Assembly: GCA_033060915.1 (NCBI GenBank)
Contig: CM065392.1
Span: 11,096,001-11,160,000, forward strand
Length of the DNA stretch: 64,000 nt
From: Euryodendron excelsum
Lineage: Eukaryota > Streptophyta > Magnoliopsida > Ericales > Pentaphylacaceae
Reading direction: 5' to 3'
In this document: piece by piece, positions 22,716 through 36,095 of the stretch
Numbering within the stretch: position 1 is the first letter of the stretch
Layout of the letters: each line of letters starts with the position of its first letter
Notes under the pieces: model-generated
Databases searched by the model: none
Seen by the model: only the letters and a program-made list of their open reading frames with translations
What the model was told of the DNA's origin: nothing
Made by a program: the position numbers and the translations under genes

Positions 22716-24200
22716 CACTTTTAATTCAGCCCATACCGAGCTCAAATGATTGATTTTTTCAATACAAATAAACTTATCGTATCAACCAACTCGCCAACAC
22801 CTGTTTTATGGATATCAGGTGGTGAAAGTCGTATTTGTAGCATCATATAATATGTGGAATAGGCTTTATGAGTCGCCTACCCTGACCTTCCTTAATGTTA
22901 TTCCGATTCAGGCTCCTTCAGGATCAGGCGATTCAGGTCTTATTTCAACTCAACACATAAGAAATGCTTAGAGAAAGCTAAATTTGAAAAACTAATGAGT
23001 TTCTATGCACCAAGGGTGTGCATTTTTTTGCAAGATACAAATTTGACCATGACGAATTTTCTCATGGAGACAACAATTATTGAAGGAATAAAATCGTTAT
23101 GAACACAATTTTTTAAGATTTCTATTCTTTTAAACCTGGTGCATTAAAAGATGATTCCATCAAAAATGTTAACATGTTCACTAGAGGATCTGACTAAGGA
23201 ATAGACATGACAAAATCGTAATATGTAATTAAGATCGGCATGACATATTAAGTAACGGGGTTAGGATTTGTACTTACAGGGGAAAAAATGGCGTACAATT
23301 TTGTAACTTTGCTTCACATTTGGACTAATTGATAGTAACCAATCAAGTATGCTGTAACTTATTGATAGATGATGGTCAAAATTTTAAACATTGTGCTTCT
23401 AGCAGGAACTTTTAGGACTACTGTTTTGTGTTGTATAGGATAGACTGAAAGCAATTGTGGGTTGTTTTTAGTTTTTTTTATTACATGTAAGAACATGATT
23501 GGACATGAATATATTATCCTTCGAGAAACACAAACTTTTTGTGAAAATTTTTTTCTTACTGTTCTCTTAATTTGATTGTGTTTCAAATTTCAAGACAATA
23601 AAGGTACGAACTTGCCTCTTGTTCAAATTTCGTTAGGTGAAGATGATTATTAGACATGAAATTCCACATCTGATAAAGTTATATGCATGGCAGGTTGTCT
23701 TTTAAATGCCTTGGGATTGATTGAGAAGGATCCAGGGGTTTAATGTGGCATCAGGCACTTACAATTCTTGCATCATCATGCTTAACCTTAGATGTCTTGT
23801 ATTTGAACTCCATGAAACGCGTAAGAGTTGTGAAAGTACAATACGTTCATTTGATGATAGAATTGAGATTCTGCCCCATGACCCATGAGTGGTGGTTATT
23901 GAAAGTTGAAACCACCCACTTGTAGGGAAGTTAATGGTGGTTATTGTAGAAAATAACCACCACATATTCTGCATATACATTATACAGATTGCATAAAGTA
24001 GGAGTGTGAGTCTCCTCTTCTTCTTCAAGAAGAATATCTTTCCCACATAAACAAGTGTGTTTTGAGTGCTCTTGAGTTATGGATAGTATGAATGTCGTTG
24101 GTCTTTAGGGGTTCGATTACACTCCACCGCAAGTTCATTGCAAGTTGATCACAGGTTGTACATAGGACATCTTCAAGTTAAAAATCTCAGGCCTTTCTTC
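22716..24200. repeat. dispersed repeats, including copy 2 of the unidentified repeat
   Basis: Bases 22990-23260 match 11640-11960 (see that entry). Bases about 23870-24110 contain a duplicated GGTGGTTATTG motif and leader-like sequence resembling a copia LTR promoter region, but I cannot fix its ends. The 73-codon frame at 22750-22971 has no recognisable domain. No gene is supported. Confidence 0.4.
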
Positions 24201-24204
24201 TGAT

Positions 24205-25140
24205 TTGTGTTGGAATTTTTGTGATGGATTCACAAACTTTGAGCCATATTAAATGTGGGTCTCACTCATCTATTGAAGTGGGTCCATGGTGCTTTCAATT
24301 AATCTCCATGACGAGATTAATCTCAAGCATTCATTTACTCAAATCCATGAAGGATTGAATGAAATATTGCATATTAAAGTAACCAACTAAATCATGTTTC
24401 ACTTGGGTTTAATACCATTGTCCCTCATTGATCAAAAAGGAACTCTTCAATGAATTTATACAACCTTACCTTAGAGTGGGATTTGGGCCCCAAGGAGCAC
24501 CTCAATTTTGTAGATAAGGGAGGACCTACCCAATCTTGGGTCCATCACACACACGTGCCACTCTGCCTCATCCCAAACCTAATTGGGTTAGGGTTCATTA
24601 AAGATCCAAAAACAGTCTAAACTTTTTGTGCCAAAAATTTGAATTTTAAATTCAAAAGTTGTGTCTGTTTGGCTGGTGACTTTTCTAAATAGGTACCTGA
24701 TTAAATGAGGATGCGACTATTCATGAATAGGCACCTATTCGGATAGATCATGACTATTCCGAACAGGTTTATTGAGACCCATAATATGCCAAACTTTCTA
24801 CATTTCAAGAACTCCTGGAATTCCATTTTCTTTCTAGTTTTTCCTGCTTATTAGAATCTCATTTCTGCATAATCAAAAACTCATATGAACGAGTATAAAT
24901 CATAGTAGATTTCGCCAGAACACTCAAATTGCAGTGTTGCTTTCGAGTATGTTCTGATCATTGTATCTTGGGAGACAGACACACATTCAAACCATTAGCA
25001 CCATTGTAATGGCATAATTGTCTTAAGGACAAAGTGTAATACACTTGCCTTGATCTCTTTTTTCTTCTTTTGAATTATGCAAATTTTGAAACTTTAATTC
25101 TGGTAAGTTCTTTTTAATCTGTTTTTAATTATGTAATAGT
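24205..25140 (+). mobile_element. probable copia-type LTR fragment
   Basis: The layout resembles a copia LTR: a promoter-like TATAAATCA at about 24893, then CATTGTATCTTGGGAGACAG, then CTTAAGGACAAAGTGTAATA and a pyrimidine-rich region ending in repeated TTTTTAAT. No TG/CA ends or target duplication could be fixed, so the call rests on sequence style only. Confidence 0.4.
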
Positions 25141-25479
25141 ACAAGTAGTATTATTTCCTCTCTAAATCTTTAATTCTAAAAGTGATATTCTTATAATTCT
25201 ATTTCAGAAGTTCTTTTATATTTATAATTTCTGCAAAAGGCATTATTTATTTTCTGATTCTTAAATTCTCCAATTGAAATAATTATAATTTTTGTTTCAA
25301 AAATTCTATTTTTAATAACACATCCACACACAGTATAATCAACAACCTTGAGACAATCTGTAATGCACTTCTCCATGGGTATCTGGTAAAATTCATTTCC
25401 TTTACTATGTAAGGATGGCTGTGGACCAAGGGAAAGTGGATATTCGACCAAACTCATCCCATTTAGAAAGGGTATGGAA

Positions 25480-26330
25480 GATTCAAAATGGCGATGGAGG
25501 CAGGAATAGAGGTTAAAATGAAAATCCATATGAGTATAACGGCGAGGAGGGACCAAGATTTACCCCCGCCCGCCCCGCCCCAACCCAAACCCACTTCCCC
25601 TACTTTAAAATTAATTTTTTTTTTATATAGGTTGATTTTTCTTTGCTTTAAATTTTTTTGTGTATATAGGTTGATTCCTATATCTGGTGGCTAGATACCA
25701 AAATGAAGGCCTTGTAAGTGCCTTGCTAGAACCCAGTTGAAAGCAGTTTGATCATACCCCCTCCGAAATCTTTCATATGGGATGCCATATAAAATATGTA
25801 ATGTTTATATTTTATTTGCAAAGCTCTAATGTTGCTTGGGAATATGGAGTGCATGTATACTTTCTGTTTGGTATCTAAAATGTTTCTGTTTTAAACTATT
25901 GCTTGGGAATATAGAGTGCTTTTGCAGTCATATTTGGTTTTTTATTTGCTGTTGTGGCACTTGATTTTTGTTACAAGTTGACGGCAAATCTATTATGCAT
26001 TTGGTAAATTTTTTGTTACTAATTAGAGAATCAGTGTTCCTTTAATATGACAAATCTATTATGCATTTGGCAAATCTGTTACCATTTATTACTACTTTAC
26101 TATTTAATTGCATTTTTTAAAATTATATGCTTTTTTGATTGATTGAGTTCTTATTTTTATTTGTACTTTGATTGTGGGCTTGGACTGGAAGCCGGGACGA
26201 GGATGGAGGAAGTCTTGTACCTGCAGAGGCGGGGATGGAGGAAGTCTTGTACCTATAGATGGGGGGATGAAGGTCAAATTTAAGATTCATATGCGGATGG
26301 AGATCCCAATATCCACCCTCCCCTGGTCCA
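25480..26330. repeat. G/C-rich dispersed repeat pieces with a 22-bp duplication
   Basis: CCCCCGCCCGCCCCGCCCC occurs at about 25562-25581. GGATGGAGGAAGTCTTGTAC is duplicated perfectly at 26201 and 26233. Such 'GGCGGGGATGG' patches are common in dispersed plant transposon remnants. Open frames across them are not credible genes. Confidence 0.4.
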
Positions 26331-27069
26331 TTTCCATCCCTATTACTGTGCAGCATGATACGTGCTATGATAATTCTAATCATACGAAGTATTGCCATAT
26401 GTGATTGTAGTATACGTGATGATGGTGGATTCATGCAAATATTTGTCTTCGCTGAATCAATAAAGAGTGTTATCTACTCATATGTGTAAAAGCCACCATT
26501 GTTGTGTTTTAAAGTGCAATTTGGAGAGATAAAGTGAAAAAATTATATAATATTGAGGGGGAGGTTTCCTTGTTATCCATTACCATATACTTCTAAGATG
26601 TATAGGAGCTAATATGGTTTGACTTCTAGTTGTGTATAATCTTGAGAAATCAAATGTGGTGCAACCATTTAGATCACAATTATGATTTGAACAAGCGTCA
26701 ATATTCATTGAGTTTACTTTATACACATTTGTAAATTCTCATGAACTTCATCATCCTGGAACAAATTGTTTTGAAGCTTACTTTAGTCCCTACAATTGGT
26801 TCTTGTTTAATATCTATAAGCATGATTTGATTCAAATGTCTTTGTGCATGAACACAATTGAAGTTTTGCTAATTTGTATAGTCAACTTTATAGGCTTTTG
26901 TTGACTCTATCAGGAGAGTACTATTTTTTCTAATGCCTTTTTTGGCTTTGTACTATTCTCAAGTTTTTTACCCCTGAGTACCCCCATGTTTATATTCATA
27001 TTTGAATTCTTCTATTCTATGATTACTTTGTGTGTAAATTTGCCTTTTCCAATTCATGACAAAAATGGG
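26331..27069. other. spacer, possibly the decayed interior of a copia element
   Basis: No frame longer than about 60 codons makes sense. It directly precedes the polypurine-like tract and LTR at 27361, so it is probably non-coding 3' interior of that element. Confidence 0.35.
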
Positions 27070-28260
27070 AGAGAATATGATATGTTGATTTTAGGGGGAG
27101 TATGTTGACTCGAGGAGGAGAATTGTGATATTGCATGTGTTTATGGTTACTACCGTTTTATATATATATTTTTGACACATGCATTTCACAAGATTGTATT
27201 ATTTTTAAATATGTAGGTACAACATCTTGATCTGTTCACCAACCTTTGAAAACATGTCTGAGTTCATTGCTTCCTACAACCATATGTTTCACTTTGCTAA
27301 AGTACTTGGGTTGGGATTATAATGAGTTAATTTTGTCAAAGAATTGCGAAATAAGGAGATTGTTAGGTTGTTAGTTGGCTAATCCTATGACAAAATCATG
27401 TTAGACAATATCTTATTTATTCACACTAGTAACTTTAATGTTTTAGAGATCAAAAATTGAAGATTGCATTGACAAAGCAAATTGGCTTAAGCGAACAACA
27501 AATAAGGACCACCTGCAGAGATTCAAAGGACATTGCTCGAACATGGATCAATGATGGCTTGAGCAAACTTAATATGGGCAGGACCAATTCTAAAAAGAAT
27601 CCTGATTTCGTTAAACGTTTCTACTTTTTTGGACTCTAAAGCTAAGTACGAATCTTATCGAATAGATATTAATCTAAATTACTTCTAGAGGGTTAACAAG
27701 TAGATATATACACATCAAGAGATAAAGACTAATAGACGCACCCAGAGAGATGCACAGTGATATACAAAGAGATACTACTTGTGTATTCAGATTACTCTCA
27801 TAGAAAGGTTTGCGTCGCCATTCAGTATATTCTCTGAAGGAGCCTAGCGTCAAATCATTTTTTCTCTTGATTGAAGAAAGGTAAACCTATTCGATAGATT
27901 TGTTGGTGGATATGGTAAAGCTCATGGTGGATTTCAGAAGTATCATGGATTTTGATATTCAAGCTACTGCTGAAAACCGTGTCGGGAGTGGGTCGATCTG
28001 TGATTGTGATGATTCAATCAATACAAGGAGAGCACACTCGAAAGAACAAGGATTCGACACCTGGAGGCACAGTGAGACGTAGGGTTGGGTTGTAAGTGTG
28101 AACTTCTATTCAATTATTGGATAGTGCATTGCTTAGCTGGACTTGGTCCCGTGGTTTTTTCCTACATTGGGTTTTCATGCTAAAATCCCTTATAAGTCTG
28201 ATTGGTTTTATTATTCTTGCATGGGATTTATGATATTTCCATAAGTGCTAGGTTAATATT
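27070..28260 (+). mobile_element. Copia-type element 3' end: purine tract and LTR
   Basis: Bases 27090-27125 contain TTAGGGGGAGTATG and CGAGGAGGAG, and the LTR proper begins TGTTAGGTTGTTAGTTGG at 27361 after AATAAGGAGAT. These purine tracts match the usual region before a copia 3' LTR. The LTR's late part has GTTTTTTCCTACATTGGG, then TTTTCATGCTAAAATCCC and GCATGGGATTT, a typical copia LTR end. The right edge is approximate. No polyprotein remains upstream. Confidence 0.6.
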
Positions 28261-28385
28261 AGATTACTAAAATTGGCCATTCGCACTCTCAATAAGGTTT
28301 GAGTAAATCTGTGTATTGCGAAATTTGGTTTTTTCACCTACATCAATTATTCTATATATAATTAATTGGAACTTAAGTGAAAAAA

Positions 28386-28906
28386 TATATAAAAATTAAT
28401 AACTCAAGTTTTCGCAACATTTCCTCTTAGTTTCTAAAGTTTTCGTTAAATATCTCAAACGTATCTGAATTGTTTTTCAAGAATTTTCAAAATACTTTTT
28501 CCATGTTTTCGGAACGTCTCTCTAAAATTTTCAAATAAGTTTCGTACCTCTACTGAAAACATGTTTCTCCCTCCCAAACGAGCTTACCAACAACTAAGAT
28601 ATAGTCTAGAGGATTTGATTCTTTGATAGGAAACAGGTTTTGTCTTGGGTCTTTATGATATGTCTGCGTATCAGCCATTCATTTTCCTCATTTTGTTGAA
28701 TGGAATGGACCATAGGTAAAGAGAAACTTATTTTAGAGCGGGAAGCGTGTTTTTGATACTGGTACGAAACTCGTTTGAAAATTTCGAGAAAACATTTCGG
28801 AAACATAAGATAAACGTTTAGGAAACTCTTGAGATACTTAATGAAAAATTTCAAAAATACTTAGAAAAAACGATTCAAAAACTTGAAATATTAATTTTTA
28901 TACATT
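28386..28906. mobile_element. foldback MITE with about 190-bp inverted repeats
   Basis: The left arm (about 28386-28575) begins ATATAAAAATTAATAACTC. The right arm (about 28735-28906), read in reverse complement, begins GTATAAAAATTAATATTTC. They stay alignable for about 190 bases, including TTTTCAAATAAGTTTCGTACC against TTTTCAAACGAGTTTCGTACC. A 150-base unrelated centre lies between them. Ends and target duplication are not sharp; long arms and size would fit a Mutator-like non-autonomous element. Related sequence (GAGAAACGAGTTTCC) appears at 29190-29400. Confidence 0.7.
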
Positions 28907-29619
28907 TGTTTTTTTATAGTTGCCAGATTGAGAAGCGAAAGTGAAAAACAATGTAGAAAACGAAAGGGTGGTGGCCTAAAAAATTATGAAAAACAAAAAA
29001 AAAATGCATATTACTCCCCACTCCCCTAGAAAAAAAAAAAAACCCAGGTATAAATATTTAGAATACCATTATGTGAGTAATTAAAATACTAATCCTACAT
29101 AATATGTAGAGAAGTTATTAAAAAATTCATATATTGTTGTTAGATAATAAGATTTGAAAGCTTGAAAAATATTAAAAATTATGGGAAACGAGTTTTTATG
29201 GAGTTTTCACTATATTTTTAAGAGCTTCTGACAAGTTTCTTTAAAATATTTAGAGTTTCAGAAAAGTCTTAGAATCGTTTCTTAATAGTTTTTCTTAAAA
29301 TTTCATAAGAATTTTGTCTCCGTTCTGAAAACGAATTTCCAGAGAAACGAGTTTCCTCTCTTAAAGAAAGTTTCCTGGTAACCATTTATTTTTCCCTTTA
29401 AGTTTTAACTAAGTATCTATTAATGTAAGTTTCCACTAAATTTTTTAAATGTCTCTACTAAGTTTCTTAAAAATCTCCTTTAATTTTAACAAACGTTTCT
29501 TAATAAGATTCTTATTAAGTTTTTCAATCAATTCTCGCTTCCTATTTCTTCCTATATTCTTTGGCTGCATTTCATGCTTCTTATTTTGGTAACTATAGAA
29601 TGGACATTTCCATTACCTA
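28907..29619. repeat. AT-rich sequence related to the MITE arms
   Basis: Words such as AAACGAGTTT, AGTTTCTTAAAA and GTTTCCTCTCTTAAAG resemble the arms of the neighbouring foldback element, so this may be a decayed second copy. No gene is visible. Confidence 0.35.
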
Positions 29620-30090
29620 AGGTAACCGTAGGGGTGGCCATTGGCTTGCTGACTCGACAGGCCCGCCCAACTCGACTTGATTTTTTAAGGGATTGGAATT
29701 AAGATTTAGGACCGTGGAATCGGGTTGGGCAGATTTTTTACTCTCGACTAATTCTCGGGCCGGACTTGGGATTATATTTCAAAGCCCGGCTCGGCCCGAA
29801 TATTTTTATTTGGTTTTATATATATATATATACTCGCTTACATATATACAAACTCTACATATAGACTCACTACATTTATATTTTAAAGCCCAGGCTGGCC
29901 CGAATATTTTTATTTAATTTTTAAAATGTATATATATATATGTATACTCACTTACATTTATAAAAAATAAATAAATATGTATTTTAGTCAGGCCGATGGG
30001 CAGACTTAGAATTTCATTTTTATTTTTTAGGCGGAATTGGACAACAAAATAGAAGCCCGACATCAAGTCAGGCCAGACTCTGGTCACTGT
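29620..30090. repeat. dispersed repeat with 104-bp internal duplication
   Basis: AAAGCCCGGCTCGGCCCGAA at 29781 recurs as AAAGCCCAGGCTGGCCCGAA at 29885. Each is followed by TATTTTTATTT, an AT microsatellite and ACTC(A/G)CTTACAT. This style of CCCGGC-rich repeat is common in dispersed plant MITE-like sequences. It is not coding. Confidence 0.5.
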
Positions 30091-33000
30091 TCAAAGTGTT
30101 ATTATGTAAGTCAAATTTGACCTATTCAGTGACCAATTCTAAATAATCGTCACACCATTTCATTATACTTACGTAAAGTGAGATTTTATTAAAGATATAT
30201 AATACTTTTTAAAAAATTATTACGTGCATTGTCCTAGCTATGCAGTGTGTTTCAAATTTAAAAGTCTCTCAATGTAAAAAATATTAATTTGAATGTCATC
30301 ACACGTAAACATCATAATGTTTTGCGACTTTCTCCCTGAATAATTACTGGACAAACATGCTTTATCTTTGACGTGTCTATCAATACACTTTCAACTCACG
30401 GGGCTCCTGATGTGGAGGTTAACGTCGTGCCGTCATCGTTTCGCCATAACGGGGGACCGTTGGTCTACTTTTCCATTCAAGTTTTAACCACAAGATTAAA
30501 GGAGTGGTGAGAGCCAGCTCCCACGTCACTAATAATAGCGAGATAACTTTTTCCTCATTCACAAATAGACAAAATCCGCTACACGGATGGTTCACGTGCA
30601 GTGACATTAAAGGCCAAGAAGCCAAAATCGAAGCGAAAGAAGTAATGTTTTGATGGGAGATTCTATTCTTACATAATTTTCATTTTTTATAGTGAAATTT
30701 TAACCAAAAAAAAAATATTGTTATTTTTTGAAATTATCATCTATAATGGTGGGTAATTGTTTTTTTATCTGAGATGATTGATTAATTGTAAAAAAAAATT
30801 TAAATTACAAATGATCGTATTATATGATATAAAAATTTGTACAAAATTTTTGCTTATATAGCAATATTCTAATGCAAGGATGGAAATTTTTTGAAAGAAT
30901 TAATATTAAAACATAAAAAGGCTTGAAATTGAATATGAAGCCTGTATACAGTCTTTTATCAAGAATATAATAGTCAACTGTATCATGCATTATTATGTTT
31001 TTTGTCGAGGCTTTAAACTGTTAAAAGTAAAAAGTGACATATTTTGTAGCAGCTATTAACTAGCTAGTAATATATTTCTAAACTTGCTTGAGTTGTAATT
31101 TTGAAAAAATAAATTTAAACCTTAAATTGCATGCCTAGAACATTAGTTTTCCCAAGAGTAGGAATTCTTTCTTAGTGTTGGTGGATAGATTCCATTATAA
31201 AGTTTAAATCTAAGTGATGGTGACTTGATAATGCCATATCACTAAGTTTGATGGTTTTTGTCTAACATTTCTTTCTTCCTTTCATAATATTCTAGTGCAT
31301 TCATCACTATGCTAAGGAGAAAAATTAGTACATTTTTTTGTATTATGTATGAAATTAAGAAAATTGCAAAATTCACATGAGATTGTAATATTTATTTTGC
31401 AAAATTCTAAAAGAAAGCCAAATGTTTACACTACAAGGAGTTTACGTATTGCAATTTGAATTGTAAACTAAGATTGTACCTCACCATACAGGACTGAAAA
31501 AATCATTTTTCTATATATTTTTTATTTTTTTTCATGGATTTTGTTTTTTTGGAGTCAATAGAAATTCGTAAAAGCAAACTAAGTAACGACTTTTTTTGGC
31601 AGAAGTCCTTGATAGTGCAAGTAAAAATGTCCTATAACATGGAATTTATGCGCACAACCCGTGACATGTATAAAGTTGCGATTTATTTATTAGATAATTG
31701 CTAAGCAATTGTTTGTTTATCTATGGCTCTTTTTTTCACAAAATTGGTCCGATGGGCTGTGAATACAACATCTCAAACTCCTAAGGGTTAATTACATTTT
31801 GCATATTTATACTTTACACCAAATCACATTTCAGAATTTTCATTTTCATTTAAAGTAATTAAGCCCTTACACTTTTTATTTGTTGAAAAGTTAACTTTAT
31901 TTAACTTATGTTTAGAAAATAGATTAAAAAAAAATTGTATATAACACGCATATAATCTTTTTTAATTGGGCAAAAATTTAAAATTCAATTATTTTCTGCT
32001 GAAAGGCTAATGCGTATTGCAAGTGAATTGAATTGGAGCCTTTTACATGAAATAATCTAATTACATTGTACATCACACAATTAATTATAACTCATGATTT
32101 TTGGAGTGATTTGAGAGAAATTAGTGGTAAATTATTAAGAAAATGATATAATTTTATATATTTGCCCCTTAAAAATGTTACGTGATTGTCACAATGAATT
32201 TTTTTATCTATTTCTCTAAATAAAAAATTTAAGAAATTAGTTTTTATAAATTAAAATAAAGATCTAGAAGTGTGATTTAGTATAATGAACAAAGATGTGA
32301 AGTGTAGTTAACCTAACTTTTAAATTAGTAATATGCATGTAACCTAATATTTTGAAATAACCAACATGTCCTTGATGGAAAAAGTCACTCAGGTTTGGAT
32401 CTACTTTACAAAATTAGATCTATATAGCTCACTATGCTTGGAGAAATTGCCATATTCCATACCAGTAATCAAGTGTTACATGCTCCAATTGTAATATTTT
32501 TTGTGCCATTTCTAATGTGGAGATAATGTGATTAATCACCTTCCTAACCACATGTTCAAGTGTGTCACTCATGTTATTGAGTTGACAAAAATAAATGTAA
32601 TGTTTATTTTTAATAGGCTAGACATGCTATACCATTATACTGATGTGGTGTTCAGAGAATATTGAATAATTTCTATAGGTTTAAATCCTCACAACTCTAG
32701 TTGTGCTAAACATGTGCCTTAAGGGCATACGTTAACGTAGTTGAAATGCATTGTTTTCATAGAATGGGCCTCACGTTTTTATGAATTCTAACACTTTTTA
32801 TGGAGTCTTCAAGACTAAATATTAATTACTTTTAACTATCCTATCAAATGGACAAAAATAACATTCACCTAATTTTATCTACGTATATGCCCACACAAAA
32901 ACTATCTTTAACTATTCATTTAACATTATGATGATATCACTAATGAGATCCAGCCAACCAAATAAAGCTACTGGATTAGGCTCTTCTTTTCATTTTTCAT

Positions 33001-34460
33001 TTATCTTTTTTCTTTCGCTATTTATCTTTTGATAAATAAGATAAAATTTTGAAATTAAATCTAAAAATCAAAATAATAAGTGATAAAATAATTATATTAC
33101 ACTATACTTTTTCTATATATTAGTAATTTGTGATGGGAATAATAGAAAAAAATTATTAGTTACGAAGATCAATAGTTTGACATGTATGTAACGTAATAAA
33201 TAATTAAAAAGCTATTAAATATATTTACATTGCTTCAAAACTCAGTAAGACTACATTTTCTTCTTCTTTTTTTTCCCCTTACAAATCCAATGCAATTAAA
33301 AACATGTAAGTTCAGTATACCGTATAGTAATTATCATACATTCTTGATAACTATGGGTAGTTGTGTGTAAGTCTCCATATAAATCGAACTCAAAACAAAG
33401 AAACAAGAATATAATTAAGTAAACTCGTGATCTTATGATATGAGTGTGGACCACACTAGCTAATCCTGCTCTTTATTATGTATCATAGATAGAGTTAATT
33501 ATATGATGAGATTATATCAGATTATGTTATACCTTTCAATTTAAATGATTCTTTTTATAAAGTATAATACGAAAAACTTTAACTTCAAGTACTATGCGGT
33601 TCAAATTTAGGAAATAAGTAATTTTCATTTAGTTTCAAATTTATATGGAGAACGGAAGTTTTGTTATTTAAATATATGTATGTTTATTATACATTCAAAA
33701 GCTAATTAGATGATATTTTTTATTGGTTCCATGTCAACAATTAAAACAAAGTCTTTACGCATTAAGTCTAAGGCACCTAATACAGGAAATTATGAAAAAA
33801 AGACTTACGATCGATGTGACAAAACTATTGACTACATCCACAAGTTCCAACATTTTAAGCAAAAAGAGACGGTGCAGTCAAAAGTTCCAAAATTACATTG
33901 TTTTCAAAGCATGACAACCTCATCACTTAATACTAGAAAGAAAAAAATCATATACAAGAGAGTAAAGTTGACAATGGTACCTTTTAAGGATAATTCGTGG
34001 ATATAAATTTGGAATTCTTCAAAACGCACATTTTATCTTGAGCTCAAAATTGATCTTCTATTTTTGTAATGAGAGTTGTAAAAGCTAAAGAGATGATGAA
34101 ATATGGTGCTGGAAAATCTCATAAATCCATTCACATGGTGAAGGAAAATCTCATATCTCTAATCACATGACTGTTTACATTCTGTAACAAGCTCCATGTG
34201 AGTAGTAAGTGTGGGCCCATTTACATTTTCAAGGACCTGAACATTAAATATCACTTCATCTCTAGCTACTCTGCCGAATGTAATTGAGTCTATTAGTTTT
34301 AAAAGGTTAGTTTTGTCATCTAAATTAATAGATGTAATTAAGTTTTGAGTAATTGGTACTTTCATAAAATAATACATAAAGATGTGAGTGAGAAGAGAAA
34401 CTAATGAAATAAATGCTCCCCAACATATGTTAGCATTTGACATAAAATAATAATGGGTCT
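30091..34460. other. AT-rich intergenic region, no gene seen
   Basis: More than 4 kb with very high A+T and only short random frames; the 98-codon frame at 33710-34006 is Lys-rich and shows no domain. A local G/C-richer patch at 30395-30630 contains GTCGTGCCGTCATCGTTTCG and a GGTTCACGTGC motif, but I found no gene for it to serve. Confidence 0.5.
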
Positions 34461-34626
34461 TGCTAATATGTGTTATAAAGGTACATTTTAAGTATGCTTT
34501 GTCTGGTTGTATAAAGAGTTAGAACTTGTGTTTTCATAATTTTCAACACTAAAAATATAATTACTAACACTACGTATAATCAGACAAAACATACTTAAAA
34601 TGTGGTCTTATGGCACATGTTAGCAT
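34461..34626. mobile_element. small foldback MITE (about 166 bp)
   Basis: The left arm 34461-34522 starts TGCTAATATGTG. The right arm 34562-34626 is its reverse complement starting TGCTAACATGTG, and both share CATTTTAAGTATG(C/T)TTTGTCTG. The loop is about 40 bases. A short direct repeat (ATGTTAGCATTTG) lies just outside on the left (about 34427) and overlaps the right end. This may reflect nested or repeated insertion. Confidence 0.7.
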
Positions 34627-35778
34627 TTGTCAATAATAATTGACTTTTTTACAAATTCAAGGGGTGTTTGGATCTGATTTTTTAACAAAACTGTAATTGA
34701 CTCACTGCTTAAAAAATTCATTTTATTATAACTAAATTAAACTTTAAAAAAATATTTAAATAAGTAATTTTTTAAAATTAACTTAGAATCTATTCAAAAT
34801 GGGGGAATCAAGGAATATATTGGGATATCCATCCGTTGATGTACAGGATATATCGTAAATACTGCATGAACTTGAGGTCAATTATTGAAACATATAGCTC
34901 GAGATCTCAAGCAATTCTTATATAAATAAATCAATGGTAATACATGCTTTCTCTACCTTCGTGTCTTTCCTTTCTCATTGACACTGACGCTTTACCTATG
35001 TTTTTATAACTTTCTTCCATTGCTAGCATGGCTTATTGTTTCCTTATGCCATCTTTGCTGTAAATAGTGATTGATACCACGACAATGTGAAAATTCTAGG
35101 GTTTAAAGAGCTAGACAAATTGAGTTAGGTTAACATAAACTTGAATATAGTTCTAGTTATATAATTAATCAAGCCAATAGTACTTGTAAACCTCATTTTT
35201 CCCCCCAATTTTTATTCCTAAACATAACTAATAGAGCCTCGTGTGCATTTAATAATATGAGCCCCTACATTATTCGTAGAAGTAAAAAAGTAAGAAGCAA
35301 AATGAGATTTTATATAGTATTTAATTTTTAATATATTTTTTTTTATTTAAGTGGTAATTGTGAGAAAGTATAATTTAAGGGCGAAAACTCAATTCCTATG
35401 GAACTCATTGTTTTTTGGAGGCCTATGTGGTTTTGTTTCAAATTTTAAAAAATGGAAACCGTGGAAGGTTAGGAAAAAAACAGATAATTCTTTTCAATTA
35501 TTTTCTCCGGTGAAGCTGAATTTTTTAAAACTTAAAAAGAAAATTCCTACAATTTTTTTATTTTTTTCCCCAAAATACAAAGTATGTTTTTTTTATTATA
35601 TAAAAATAGTACTACTTGGAGTTACAATTTCACTACTATTGACATTGGGTGGCGCGCGAAACTGCTACTTTAATACTTTCCGTTAAGGACGAGTAATCTC
35701 TCGTCCCTCCTCCATCGACCCTTTTGTCTGTTTTGTATGCTTAGCCACTCATACACCCAATCAAATAATCCCCAATCA

Positions 35779-35842
<64 letters not shown>

Positions 35843-36095
35843 GTCTATATACATATGTTATATAATGTATTAGGAATAGTGTACACACAGGAATGCTCTA
35901 GGGTCTTTTAGCGTCATTTGGTTCTCTGTTCTGTGTCCGTTTCCTCTCCTAGTTATTGGACCTTGTTCCAATTTGTTACTCTGCATCAACCATATCTCAT
36001 TTCTCTCTATAGGCAACGATATATGCATATATTTGTTGGGTTGGATTGAGTTAGGCGCTTTTGGGTTTCCTTGATTGAAGTCTGAAGTGCTTGCC
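34627..36095 (+). promoter_or_regulatory. upstream region and leader of the AVT1-like gene
   Basis: The first kilobase is AT-rich. A (TC)n tract (35782-35828) runs straight into (AT)n (35829-35842) and TATATACATATG, followed by about 230 bases of less biased sequence up to the ATG at 36096. CT-rich tracts are common in plant 5' leaders and core promoters, so transcription probably starts in or just after this tract. The exact start site cannot be read from sequence. The 111-codon frame at 35351-35686 shows no domain and is not proposed as a gene. Confidence 0.45.
35782..35842. repeat. (TC)n(AT)n microsatellite
   Basis: About 23 TC units followed by seven AT units. It explains the Arg-Glu repeat frame on the opposite strand. 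Confidence 0.95.

Noticed and set aside
22750..22971. 73-codon frame after the truncated LTR
   Set aside because: No domain recognised, not conserved in any second copy here.
30395..30630. G/C-richer patch that could be a promoter or exon
   Set aside because: No open frame, splice pattern or TATA-to-gene relation could be found.
33710..34006. 98-codon Lys-rich open frame
   Set aside because: No recognisable domain, biased composition, overlapping alternative frame open as well.
35351..35686. 111-codon open frame upstream of AVT1
   Set aside because: Phe/Lys-rich text from AT-rich sequence, no domain, no conserved start context.
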